Assembly: GCF_001936615.1 (NCBI RefSeq)
Contig: NZ_MLBF01000007.1
Coordinates: forward strand, 84,860 to 148,859
From: Desulfosporosinus metallidurans
GTDB lineage: Bacteria; Bacillota; Desulfitobacteriia; Desulfitobacteriales; Desulfitobacteriaceae
Direction: 5' to 3'
Length of the DNA stretch: 64,000 nucleotides
Shown: positions 17,250 through 26,113 of the stretch, one piece after another
How the letters are laid out: the number at the start of each line of letters is the position of its first letter
How positions within the stretch are numbered: position 1 is the first letter of the stretch
Notes under the pieces: generated by a model
Told to the model about the DNA's origin: nothing
Seen by the model: only the letters and a program-made list of their open reading frames with translations
The model's database searches: none
Translations under genes and position numbers: made by a program

Positions 17250-18731
17250 CTAGCCGCCGATGATCGGCGGTGTAATACCATGGTAGAAAATCCAGGAAAC
17301 AAACAAGCCAACCCAGAGTATGAAGCCAAACAGGCAGACAGCATACACCCCTACAATACGACCCATACCAGCGGCCCAGAGTTTACGTACGTTGGTAACC
17401 AAACCAATAGAGAAGAAACATAACGCAAAGAAAAATGTCCTCAAAGCGTTCGCCTGGTCTGAGCCTGCAGTCGCCGCCTTAACGATACTAGGATTATTCA
17501 AGCCCATCACCAGTAGGATCAAGAAAGTCAAAACAAAACCAATCACGAATTTTGGGAAACGCTCCCAGATCTCTCCCGCTGAAACCTTGCTACCTGCGTT
17601 TGGGGTCTTAGTTTTATCAATCCGGAAAACAGACCAGATGACCGCCAAGACAAATGCCCACACGCCGATAAAGACATCAATAAAGACTTTAGTGGTGGTC
17701 GCTGCCATCAGGATCCAGCCTTCTTGCCAATTAATCCCTAGTTCTTTCAGCGCCTTGGCTCGGATCAGCGAATCTGTGATCGCACCGCTAGCTACAGCCC
17801 CACCGTCGCTCTTCACTGCCAAGCCCATCCATGCGCCGGCTACCATTGGTTCGCGAAACAGCCAAGACTGAGCAAGCCAAGGTAAAAAGAGCAGCTCTAC
17901 AGCTACAAATACAATAATGACAGCAGACAAAACAACCGGAATCATTTGTCGGGCTCGAATTGCTCCGCCAGTGGCGATGGCAGCCGCAACCCCACAGATG
18001 GAGATACCCGAAGCCAGGGGAGCAGCCCATTCCGGTGTGAATTTAAAGTATTTGCGCGAAATGAAATACACTATTGGCCAATATATTAAGTATGCCTCGA
18101 CCACAGCGCAAAGTCCCCGGATAATCACCGTACTGGCCAGTCCTAGAGCGCCCACCGTCTTTATACCAATGGCCGCACCCAAGATTACAATACCGGTTTT
18201 AATGAACCATTCGGGCTTTGCTGCCTCTTCCAGGAACTTAGCAAAGCCAAGGAAAAAGTTTCCTATAATAAGTCCGATAATCATGGCAAAAACAAAGCCC
18301 ATCTCTCCCAAGCTCAAAGACCAGGGAATTTTGAGACTGGCTTGTTTGTCGGGAGTGGCAGCAATGAAAGCGTTGTTACCCAATAACAGGCAGCTAAAGG
18401 TAATCCAGTAAATGATACTGAAACCAACGAGATATTTTACGGGCTTTGCGCCCATAGCCACCGCGCCGACAGTGGTGATTACTAGCAAGAATAGATAGGT
18501 TAACAAGGCTGCATTAATGCCCGACATACTTTGAAAGGTTTTAGACACTGGCGCTAGTGCTTTGGACGTGTCTATCCAGACATTGAATTTGACTACCCAT
18601 CCCAGCAGATCTATCCCGATAACGGGACCCAGACTCAGTACAAAGACAAACAACCCAAGCCAGACTGCCCACCAATCTTCACTTTTGAGCACTGACTTTT
18701 TCTGAAAAAGCCCATTTCCTTCCGCAATCAT
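17250..18731 (-). CDS. YeiH-type putative sulfate exporter family membrane protein (UPF0324/Cons_hypoth698)
   Basis: A 493-residue integral membrane protein with about 11-12 hydrophobic segments. The core resembles the UPF0324/YeiH family: AAIGIKTVGALGLAS near residue 190, SGISICGVAAAIATGGAIRA near residue 245, then MGLAVKSDGGAVASGAI. The family is annotated as putative sulfate exporters, but substrates are poorly known; being in a purine island it may move an organic acid or purine product. The start is ATG 18731, eight bases after AAAGGG; the frame opens three codons earlier with GTG. A 58-residue membrane protein follows directly. Confidence 0.8.
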   Translation of the reverse strand: MIAEGNGLFQKKSVLKSEDWWAVWLGLFVFVLSLGPVIGIDLLGWVVKFNVWIDTSKALAPVSKTFQSMSGINAALLTYLFLLVITTVGAVAMGAKPVKYLVGFSIIYWITFSCLLLGNNAFIAATPDKQASLKIPWSLSLGEMGFVFAMIIGLIIGNFFLGFAKFLEEAAKPEWFIKTGIVILGAAIGIKTVGALGLASTVIIRGLCAVVEAYLIYWPIVYFISRKYFKFTPEWAAPLASGISICGVAAAIATGGAIRARQMIPVVLSAVIIVFVAVELLFLPWLAQSWLFREPMVAGAWMGLAVKSDGGAVASGAITDSLIRAKALKELGINWQEGWILMAATTTKVFIDVFIGVWAFVLAVIWSVFRIDKTKTPNAGSKVSAGEIWERFPKFVIGFVLTFLILLVMGLNNPSIVKAATAGSDQANALRTFFFALCFFSIGLVTNVRKLWAAGMGRIVGVYAVCLFGFILWVGLFVSWIFYHGITPPIIGG

Positions 18732-18758
18732 GTTTTTCACCCTTTCTTCCGATAATTA

Positions 18759-18781
18759 AAAGCCACAGCCTATTTGGCTTT
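18759..18781 (-). terminator. Weak stem-loop before the transporter gene
   Basis: AAAGCCA/TGGCTTT makes a 7-bp stem with a 9-nt loop, followed on the minus strand by TTTTAATT. It lies between the histidine kinase stop and the transporter ribosome site and could separate the two units. Confidence 0.4.
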
Positions 18782-18953
18782 GCTAAGCCGTCTTTCCACC
18801 TCCTTACCATTCTTTTATTCTGTATATTGAGAAATATAACAAGCTTTGATGAGGACACATAAAGAAAACCTGGCTTACGCCTAGCCACAGGCGCCGGCGG
18901 AAGTCTTTGAACTTATCCACCCGAAACTTATACTTTCTGACTTGGTATTATAA

Positions 18954-21650
18954 TTAGGCGATCATTTCATTTTGTTCCTGCCCCTTAACACGAATAGGAA
19001 AAAATACAAAGAATGTTGTCCCTCTAGGACTAGAATCGATGTGAATCTTGGCGTTATGAGATTCTGCAATTCTGTAGCATGTTGCTAGGCCCAATCCAGT
19101 TCCATTGTCTTTAGTAGTAAAGAAAGGGGTGCCTAACTTATTGAGATCTTCTGATGGAATACCACATCCTTCATCCTCAATCGCCAGCACTACCTTATCA
19201 TCCTCTACATAACTTTTAATGGTCAGGCAACCTCTCTCCTCCATTGCTTCAAGCCCATTACGGATCAAATTAAGAATCAGTTGGGAGATTTCTTTTCCAT
19301 TAAGTTTCAGGTCGGAAATCTCTCCCGGAATGAAAAGAATCTGTTTATTTTGAGTAAAAGCGTCCGCTTCTAATAGTGGGTATAAATTATTTAGAATGTC
19401 GTTGAGGTTTTGGGATTTTAGTTCAGTTTGTTTTGTCCGAGCCAGGGAGAGAAATTCTGTAATAATCGAGTTTGCACGATCTAGTTCCGAAATCATCAGC
19501 TCGAAGGTAGATTTCTGAGCTACATAATCAGGTTTTGCGCCCAACAGTTGGAGATAACCACGCACCGTGGTCATGGGATTCCTTATTTCATGACCGATTC
19601 CAGCAGCCAATTGCCCCACAAGGTTAAGACTGTCAAGTCTAGCTATTTCGTTTGCTGCTATTTTCTGGCTTGTAATATCTCGAAAAAAACAGATCAGTCC
19701 ACTTTCTGATGGGTAGAGACTTATCTCGAACCATTTGTTACCTGAAGTTTGGCAAATATTTTCATACGTAACTGGCCTCTTTTCGCTCATTACTTCATGA
19801 TAGTGTTGTAGGGCGGTTTCATTGACCCCAAATACTTCAGTGATATTTCGGCCCAACAACTCGTCACGAGATTTTCCGAAGGCTATTTCGCCTGGGTGAT
19901 TTATGTAAGTGAATTGCCAGTTCCCATCAATCGCAAAAAAACAATCTGTCATACTTTCCAGAATAGAAGCCATCTCTTCTTGAGATTTAATCAATTTCCC
20001 ACTCGCTAATTTTCGTTCAGTAATATCCCTGTAATAAACGGACAATCCAAACTTCGAGGGGAACACAGTTACTTGATACCATATGTCTTTACATAAATGA
20101 CCAGGACTTTCGAACGTAATTGGTTTACAAAAATTCTTCGCCTTCTGATAATTTAGCTCGAGTAAGCTTCCTGGTATTTGGGGAATCACTTCCCATAAAA
20201 CTTCACCTAAAAGCTCTTCTCGTGTTTTTAGCAATAACTCCTCTGCCTTTTTATTTACAAACGTAAACCGCCATTGATCATCTAATACATAGAAAGTGTC
20301 AGGCATATTATTGATAATATCTGCAATGAGTTGATTACTCCGGGAAAGATCCGCCTCTAATTCTAAGTGTTTGGTGAGTTGTTCCACTCTTTCCGTTTGC
20401 ATTTGTTTCATTTCAGTAATGTCGTTATACGCGAACAAAATACATTCTTGATCGTCGATTTGTATTTTTTCGGCAGAAAGAATAACCGAACCTTTAGGAC
20501 CGTATTTCGTAACTAGTGAAGTTTCAATATTTTGTACTGACCCTACTCTCTCAAGGATTTCAATAGTCTTTTTAAATTCACTTTCGGACACACCAATCTC
20601 GATTGGTGTTTTACCAATTACATCTTCATATTCAAAACCTCTTGCTTCAAGGAAACGACGGTTAACATCAACATATCTATAGTCAGACGTCTTAATAATG
20701 GCCATCATATGGGGACCCAACTGAAAAGCTTTGGAAAATCTATCTTTTGCTCCCCTGAGCGTTTTCTGTTCCCTTTTCCGTTCAGTTACATCGTTAACAA
20801 TCGCTACACATGCGTATTCTCCGCTAGGCATCTGAAAATTAGACAAGTCAACGACAAATTGCCTTCCGTCTTCTGTAGCGATTTCTCTATGTTGTTGTTT
20901 TGTCGTATTCAGCCATGTTTTATCGTTATACAGTAATAAATTCAGGTTTTCAATAAAAGGATAAGATTGGCCTTGCGTTTTTAGTCTTTTACTAAACAGT
21001 ATTGGCCCATGGGCATCAAAAATCATTAAGTTTACTGGACTGCAGTTTATTATGGTATTCAGAATCGATGCTTTGCCAAAGAAATTATAGGTCCAGAAAT
21101 AGAAGTTAAAAATTATAGTCGTTGCCAAGGGAGTAATTAATAAAAAAGGACCAGCGACAATTCTAAGAACCATTGCTGAGCCACTCTTCCACGGGGGGAT
21201 AAAAGCAATAATAAAAAGCAAAATACATGCCATGACGATGCCGATGATAAACCAAAATAATACTTTCTTTCCATTTTGGCTACTCCTCAAATGTCTACCC
21301 AAGATACTTCCAAAACAAGCAAAAACGATAATGTTGGTGATGCCTCCCATCGAACCAGTTCCGCCCGCATAGTACCGATACAGAACGCTTATGATAGCTG
21401 CTATTGCTGCAGTTACTGGACCACCAATAAAACCGGCCATAGTCATTGTGATATGTCGGAAATCATAAAAACGACCTTCGACAACCATGATTCTACCCTT
21501 CATTACAAAAATAGTGATAAGACCGAACAAAACACCCAACATGTAAGGAGAGTATTTTCTATTAAGTGACAAATCTATCCATATGACAAAGCCACAAAGA
21601 AATAAGACCGCAGCAACATTAATTACAAAGTTATAGTACAAAACAGCCAC
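18954..21650 (-). CDS. Membrane PAS-domain sensor histidine kinase (5TM-5TMR_LYT type)
   Basis: An 898-residue kinase. Residues 1-195 hold five or six membrane segments of the 5TM-5TMR_LYT type. Four PAS-like domains follow (about 205-290, 300-420, 440-555 and 565-675). The dimerisation domain has the phospho-acceptor His in GIGHEIRNPMTTVRGY near residue 687. The ATPase domain has the N box LILNLIRNGLEAM, DEGCGIP and GTGLGLATCYRI. No response regulator is encoded nearby, and there is no receiver domain in the protein. The start is GTG 21650, or TTG 21641, which has a better-spaced GAGG site. Position suggests it senses a signal related to purine use or energy state. Confidence 0.9.
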   Translation of the reverse strand: MAVLYYNFVINVAAVLFLCGFVIWIDLSLNRKYSPYMLGVLFGLITIFVMKGRIMVVEGRFYDFRHITMTMAGFIGGPVTAAIAAIISVLYRYYAGGTGSMGGITNIIVFACFGSILGRHLRSSQNGKKVLFWFIIGIVMACILLFIIAFIPPWKSGSAMVLRIVAGPFLLITPLATTIIFNFYFWTYNFFGKASILNTIINCSPVNLMIFDAHGPILFSKRLKTQGQSYPFIENLNLLLYNDKTWLNTTKQQHREIATEDGRQFVVDLSNFQMPSGEYACVAIVNDVTERKREQKTLRGAKDRFSKAFQLGPHMMAIIKTSDYRYVDVNRRFLEARGFEYEDVIGKTPIEIGVSESEFKKTIEILERVGSVQNIETSLVTKYGPKGSVILSAEKIQIDDQECILFAYNDITEMKQMQTERVEQLTKHLELEADLSRSNQLIADIINNMPDTFYVLDDQWRFTFVNKKAEELLLKTREELLGEVLWEVIPQIPGSLLELNYQKAKNFCKPITFESPGHLCKDIWYQVTVFPSKFGLSVYYRDITERKLASGKLIKSQEEMASILESMTDCFFAIDGNWQFTYINHPGEIAFGKSRDELLGRNITEVFGVNETALQHYHEVMSEKRPVTYENICQTSGNKWFEISLYPSESGLICFFRDITSQKIAANEIARLDSLNLVGQLAAGIGHEIRNPMTTVRGYLQLLGAKPDYVAQKSTFELMISELDRANSIITEFLSLARTKQTELKSQNLNDILNNLYPLLEADAFTQNKQILFIPGEISDLKLNGKEISQLILNLIRNGLEAMEERGCLTIKSYVEDDKVVLAIEDEGCGIPSEDLNKLGTPFFTTKDNGTGLGLATCYRIAESHNAKIHIDSSPRGTTFFVFFPIRVKGQEQNEMIA

Positions 21651-21784
21651 CTCATTTTGCTAACAATCTAAGTCAACTGTTTCAATTGTACCTCCAATGT
21701 TATCAGAAATTTGTCGTATTATAATAATGATTTCAGGAGTTCAGTTTATTTTAAAACAAATGTGGTCTCATTTTCTCATTAAAA

Positions 21785-21820
21785 AGAGGCAGCGGTTCCT
21801 TAGCAAGAACCGCTGCCTCT
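21785..21820 (-). terminator. Strong rho-independent terminator after the PLP-enzyme gene
   Basis: A 14-bp perfect stem (AGAGGCAGCGGTTC with its complement) and 8-nt loop, followed on the minus strand by TTTTTAAT. It closes the unit that ends with the gene at 21861-23342. Confidence 0.85.
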
Positions 21821-21860
21821 AGACAACCTATAACCTTTCATATTGATAAAACCTTAAAGT

Positions 21861-23342
21861 TTATTTTGCAATACCAGTTTTCTCATTGAACTGTTCAATC
21901 AGTTTATCGAGTTCAGGTCCCATCTGATGCAACTTGCCCCAATAATTGTCGTAATCGTACCATTGGGCATTCAGCTCATCTAAATCATACTCTTGTTGTT
22001 CAATCCAAGTGTAGTACTTGAGGTTATGAATGCGCTTTTTACTCTGGTAAGTTAACTCTTCCATACTATCGGTTCTAACGCCCAAAACATTTCTGTTATG
22101 GTCAATGGCAGCATTCAGGGAACTATAGCCTTTGCCTCTTTCAGCTTCCATTTCTTGCAATCTCGACTGATACATTTCCGCCGAGTCCGTAAGGACGGTT
22201 ATAACAATATCATCCTCTGTTAACTCGAAGTATTTTGCGAATTTAATGCAGGATAGGATGTTGGCTGCTCCGGAAATCCCCACCCAAGAAAGCTTGGAAA
22301 TAACCTCTTCAGAAACTCCTTGCTCTCTTAAATAGCTTTGGCCAGCAGGTTCATTAAAGAGGCGGAACATACCCAAACTATCATTATCATCGATGGCGAT
22401 CACCATATCTGTATTTTTGATGTTATGAATCCAAGGGATATGTTTATCCCCGATCCCTTCAATTCTATGGTCACCAAAACCATTATTTAATAATGTTGGG
22501 CATTGTAAGGCTTCCCCAACCGCTAGTTTAGCATGTGGATATTGATCTTTTAAGTAATCCCCGCTACCAAGTGTGCCCGCAGAACCTGACGTTAAACATA
22601 CCCCTGCAAGTCTGCCCTTCGAACCGGCTTCCGCTTTAATAATCTCATCCATTGCATTACCCGTGACTTCATAATGCCACAGATGATTGCCAAGTTCTCC
22701 GAATTGGTTAAAGATCACTACATTATCTCGGGTTCTTCTTAGTTCCCATGTTTTATCATAAATTTCCTTAACGTTACTTTCGCAACCAGGAGTCGCAATA
22801 ACTTCGCCAGCGACTGTTTTAAGCCAATCAAAACGCTCTTTACTCATATTTTCCGGCAAAATAGCAATGGACTTACAGCCTAATAAGGCAGAATTATAGG
22901 CTCCACCACGGCAGTAGTTCCCTGTTGAAGGCCACACTGCTTCATGGTATTTTGGATCAAATTGTCCAGTCACTAACCGGGGAACTAAACAAGCAAAGCT
23001 TGCTCCAACCTTGTGAGCTCCTGTCGGAAAATATTTCCCTGCCATAGCAATAATTCTTGCTTTGACTCCTGAAATTTCAGTCGGAATCTCTACATAATTT
23101 GGTAATTTATTGAATAATCCACCTTCCTTAACAGGTTCATTTTTCCAGGAGATTCTAAACAAGTTAATAGGATCAACATCCCATAAACCAGTTTTCTTCA
23201 ATTTCTCTTTTACTTTTGCAGGTATCTTATCAGGATCCTTCATCTGAGCCATGGTTGGGATTAAAATGTCTCTTTCTTTAACACTCTGCACCGTCTTTTT
23301 AAGCTGTTCCTCATTAATTGTCAAATCAATCAAGTTACTCAT
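21861..23342 (-). CDS. Fold-type-II PLP-dependent enzyme (TrpB/cysteine synthase superfamily), substrate unknown
   Basis: A 493-residue PLP enzyme. The likely Schiff-base lysine lies in FPTGAHKVGASFA near residue 115, followed by WPSTGNYCRGGAYNSALLG near residue 142. The glycine-rich phosphate loop is LTSGSAGTLGSGDYL near residue 255. It is longer than cysteine synthase (about 310) and has its own N- and C-terminal extensions, so it is not a plain CysK. It follows the threonine-synthase-like gene in the purine island and precedes a strong terminator. It may handle a diamino or ureido acid made from purines; this is inference from context. ATG 23342 has GGGAGG upstream. Confidence 0.8.
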   Translation of the reverse strand: MSNLIDLTINEEQLKKTVQSVKERDILIPTMAQMKDPDKIPAKVKEKLKKTGLWDVDPINLFRISWKNEPVKEGGLFNKLPNYVEIPTEISGVKARIIAMAGKYFPTGAHKVGASFACLVPRLVTGQFDPKYHEAVWPSTGNYCRGGAYNSALLGCKSIAILPENMSKERFDWLKTVAGEVIATPGCESNVKEIYDKTWELRRTRDNVVIFNQFGELGNHLWHYEVTGNAMDEIIKAEAGSKGRLAGVCLTSGSAGTLGSGDYLKDQYPHAKLAVGEALQCPTLLNNGFGDHRIEGIGDKHIPWIHNIKNTDMVIAIDDNDSLGMFRLFNEPAGQSYLREQGVSEEVISKLSWVGISGAANILSCIKFAKYFELTEDDIVITVLTDSAEMYQSRLQEMEAERGKGYSSLNAAIDHNRNVLGVRTDSMEELTYQSKKRIHNLKYYTWIEQQEYDLDELNAQWYDYDNYWGKLHQMGPELDKLIEQFNEKTGIAK

Positions 23343-23484
23343 GATTTTCCTCCCTAATTATCGAAGCACGAGGCTCGACTATCACGCTTCTCACCATGTG
23401 CTCTCTCATCAAAGTAAGACTATCGAAATATAGCACTTGTGAACTGTAGACACTAAACTACGCCACGAAATCGCGAATCGTCGT

Positions 23485-23526
23485 GCATCGAGCCTCACGC
23501 ATCGAGCCTCACGCATCGAGCCTCGC
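23485..23526. repeat. Three tandem 14-bp repeats at the end of the threonine-synthase-like gene
   Basis: GCATCGAGCCTCAC occurs at 23485-23498 and 23499-23512, with a one-base variant at 23513-23526. The last copy codes for the C-terminal residues of the minus-strand gene and the others lie just after its stop. Similar GC-rich sequence occurs near 23366. Confidence 0.8.
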
Positions 23527-24756
23527 GTCAAGCTTCACCATAAGTTCTTCGAGCGACGGTTCCACTTTAATCGGTTCGCCAACTGCCGCAATAGCATTTT
23601 TGACATCTTTTAAACCATTACCCGTGACAATGGCCACCACTTTTTCGTCTACTCCGATAACACCTTTTTCCACCAAAACTTTAAGCCCTGCCATTCCAGT
23701 CACACCAGCCGGTTCACCGAAAATACCACTTGTTCTACCCAGTTCACGCATGGCTTCCAAGATAGCTCCATCAGGCACAGCTATCATTGTCCCGCCCGAC
23801 TCCCGAACCGCGCGTAGAGCTTTATCTGGATTGCGCGGTACACCAACTGCAATACTGTCAGCCAAGGTATTCTCTTCAGCCGGACGCCAAGGTCTGTCTT
23901 CTAAAAAGGCATCCACGAGGGGGCAACAACCTGTTGACTGAACCCCTACGATTTTGGGTAAACGCTCAATCCACCCCGCTTGGTAAAGATCCTTAAATCC
24001 TTTCCAAACCCCGGCAATCGTGCAACCGTCGCCGACGGAGAGAACCACCCAATCTGGAACTTCCCAATTGAATTGCTCCGCAATCTCCAAGGCCACAGTT
24101 TTCTTACCTTCAACAAGATAGGGGTTAATGGCCGCATTTCGATTGTACCAGCCAAAGCGATCAATCGCTTCAGCCGAAAGTCTGAAGGTATCTTCATAAG
24201 ACCCCTGCACGCTAATCACCGTTGCCCCAAAAATCAGCAATTGGGCAACCTTGCCTTGAGGGGCACGACTCGGCACAAAGATAACACTTTTTAATCCCAT
24301 AGCAGCTGCACTTCCCGCTAAGGAGGAGGCCGCATTACCGGTTGAAGAACAAGCGACGGTTGGAGCCTTTTCCTCCACTGCTTTGATGACCGCAATAATC
24401 GAAGCCCTATCTTTTAGCGATGCTGTTGGGTTCTGCCCGTCATCTTTGATATATAAGTTACTCATCCCCATACTAATTCCCAACTCCGACGGTTTATAAA
24501 GTGGGCTCCAGCCCACTCTGAGATGGGGACGGGGAGTCTCCGGACGAATCGGTAGAAATGGCAGATATCGAAAGATGGAATAATCTTTCGACTGAGTCAG
24601 TTTCTCGCGAGAAGTCAGGCGATTAATCACTTGATAATCGTACTCAACATCCATGATGCCTGCTTTTGAGCCACAGGAAGGACAGGTATACACCCCAGGC
24701 TCAGCAGCAAGCCCCTTTCCACACTGAATACAGCGTAGACCTAAAACATTTTCCAA
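23509..24756 (-). CDS. Threonine-synthase-like PLP enzyme with zinc-ribbon N-terminus
   Basis: About 415 residues. A zinc-ribbon-like start (CIQCG, then CPSCGS about 20 residues later) precedes a fold-type-II PLP domain. The Schiff-base lysine is in NPTASLKDRAS near residue 112, the substrate loop is ACSSTGNAASSLAG, and the phosphate loop is LSVGDGCTIAG near residue 235. It resembles threonine synthase, but no homoserine genes are nearby and it follows ssnA in a purine operon, so another amino-acid elimination is plausible. The frame opens at 24828 inside ssnA; a TTG at 24756, six bases after GAGGTG, fits better and starts just before the zinc ribbon. Confidence 0.82.
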   Translation of the reverse strand: MENVLGLRCIQCGKGLAAEPGVYTCPSCGSKAGIMDVEYDYQVINRLTSREKLTQSKDYSIFRYLPFLPIRPETPRPHLRVGWSPLYKPSELGISMGMSNLYIKDDGQNPTASLKDRASIIAVIKAVEEKAPTVACSSTGNAASSLAGSAAAMGLKSVIFVPSRAPQGKVAQLLIFGATVISVQGSYEDTFRLSAEAIDRFGWYNRNAAINPYLVEGKKTVALEIAEQFNWEVPDWVVLSVGDGCTIAGVWKGFKDLYQAGWIERLPKIVGVQSTGCCPLVDAFLEDRPWRPAEENTLADSIAVGVPRNPDKALRAVRESGGTMIAVPDGAILEAMRELGRTSGIFGEPAGVTGMAGLKVLVEKGVIGVDEKVVAIVTGNGLKDVKNAIAAVGEPIKVEPSLEELMVKLDARLDA

Positions 24757-24766
24757 TTCGATCACC

Positions 24767-26095
24767 TCAAATTCTATTCCAAATAACCTGTGCCAATTCC
24801 CGGGAGCGAGCACAGATTCCTTCTTCATCGATGTCTACCAGGACTCGATCGAGCATGCGCACTTGCCCATTGATGACCGTTGTTTCAACAGCATGTCCGG
24901 AAACCCCGAACAAAAGATGTCCACTCCAATTGTTCGCATCCAGCGGAGTTGGTGGCACATAGTCTACAACAATGACATCTGCCCAGGCCCCTTCCTTCAG
25001 TTCCCCAAACGTCCCGCCAAATAAATCAGAGGCGATCTGAGGATTATTGGCATAAAGCATTTGCGGAACTTCGGCCCAGGCCACACTGGGATTGGCTGCA
25101 GCATGTTTTTGGAGGACATTTTCAACTTTTGCACTCTCAAACATATCACAGGTGTAGCCATCGGTCCCCAGTCCAACCCTAACTCCTTGATCCAACATTT
25201 TCAGGACTGGAGTCACTCCCACCGCATTGCCCATATTCGATTCTGGGTTATGCACCACTTGAGTATTGGAAGCTTTAATAAGTTCAATCTCGTGATCATT
25301 GATGTGCACACAGTGGGCCGCAATTGTTTTCGGTCCTAGTACCCCGAATTTCTCGAAACGTTCCACAACTCGCATACCATGGTTAGTCAGACAGTCTTCA
25401 ACATCTTCAATTCCTTCGGCAACATGAACATGAAAACCTGCTCCCAGACGTTTGGCAGCCTCACTACAAGCAACCAAAGTTTGATCGGATAAGGTCAACG
25501 AAGCGTGAAGCCCAAATAATCCCGCAACCATGGAGTCCGGTTTGGCCTGACAAGCCGAAATGAAGTCGGCATTTTCCTTAATACCTTCTTGGGCAATCTT
25601 TTCGCCGTCCCGATCTGAGACCTCATAACAAAATGCAGCGCGAACTCCCATTTCCTTGGCCGCCTTGGCCAGAGTGGACAAGCTTCCCGTAATAGCCATC
25701 GGGCTAGCATGGTGGTCAATTATCGTGGTCGTACCCGTTTTGATGCACTCGATCAACGGGGTCAGGGCACTGTAATAAACGTCTTCCATGGATAACAATT
25801 TATCGAGTTTCCACCAGAGCCCTTCCAAGATGTCACGAAAGTTCTGGGGAGATTTGCTCTTGGAATCCATTCCCCGAGCGAAAGTGCTGTAGAGATGCAT
25901 ATGGGTATTAATCAAGCCCGGCATGATGAGCTTTCCGTGAGCATCGATAAACCTTGCGTCTGGAAAGCGAGTTTGCAAATCTTGAGTTGAACCGATTTCT
26001 AAAATCTTAGCATCTTGAATTAGAACCCCACCATTAGGGATCACCCGATTGGCTTTTCCAAGGGTTAACACCATACCATTACCAATTAAAAGCAT
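24767..26095 (-). CDS. ssnA: SsnA-type amidohydrolase/aminohydrolase
   Basis: A 442-residue amidohydrolase of the SsnA/guanine-deaminase-like group. Metal ligands are visible: GLINTHMHLYSTFARGM near residue 57, HVHVAEG near residue 220, AAHCVHIND near residue 258, and GLGTDGYTCDMFES near residue 315. Deaminases of this fold act on guanine, atrazine-like rings or other cyclic amidines. ssnA is a standard member of the yge/ygf purine cluster. It lies 18 bp after the PreA-like gene and its stop is 10 bp before the next start. The actual substrate is not established. Confidence 0.88.
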   Translation of the reverse strand: MLLIGNGMVLTLGKANRVIPNGGVLIQDAKILEIGSTQDLQTRFPDARFIDAHGKLIMPGLINTHMHLYSTFARGMDSKSKSPQNFRDILEGLWWKLDKLLSMEDVYYSALTPLIECIKTGTTTIIDHHASPMAITGSLSTLAKAAKEMGVRAAFCYEVSDRDGEKIAQEGIKENADFISACQAKPDSMVAGLFGLHASLTLSDQTLVACSEAAKRLGAGFHVHVAEGIEDVEDCLTNHGMRVVERFEKFGVLGPKTIAAHCVHINDHEIELIKASNTQVVHNPESNMGNAVGVTPVLKMLDQGVRVGLGTDGYTCDMFESAKVENVLQKHAAANPSVAWAEVPQMLYANNPQIASDLFGGTFGELKEGAWADVIVVDYVPPTPLDANNWSGHLLFGVSGHAVETTVINGQVRMLDRVLVDIDEEGICARSRELAQVIWNRI

Positions 26096-26113
26096 TATGT
26101 ACTCATCCTCCCT

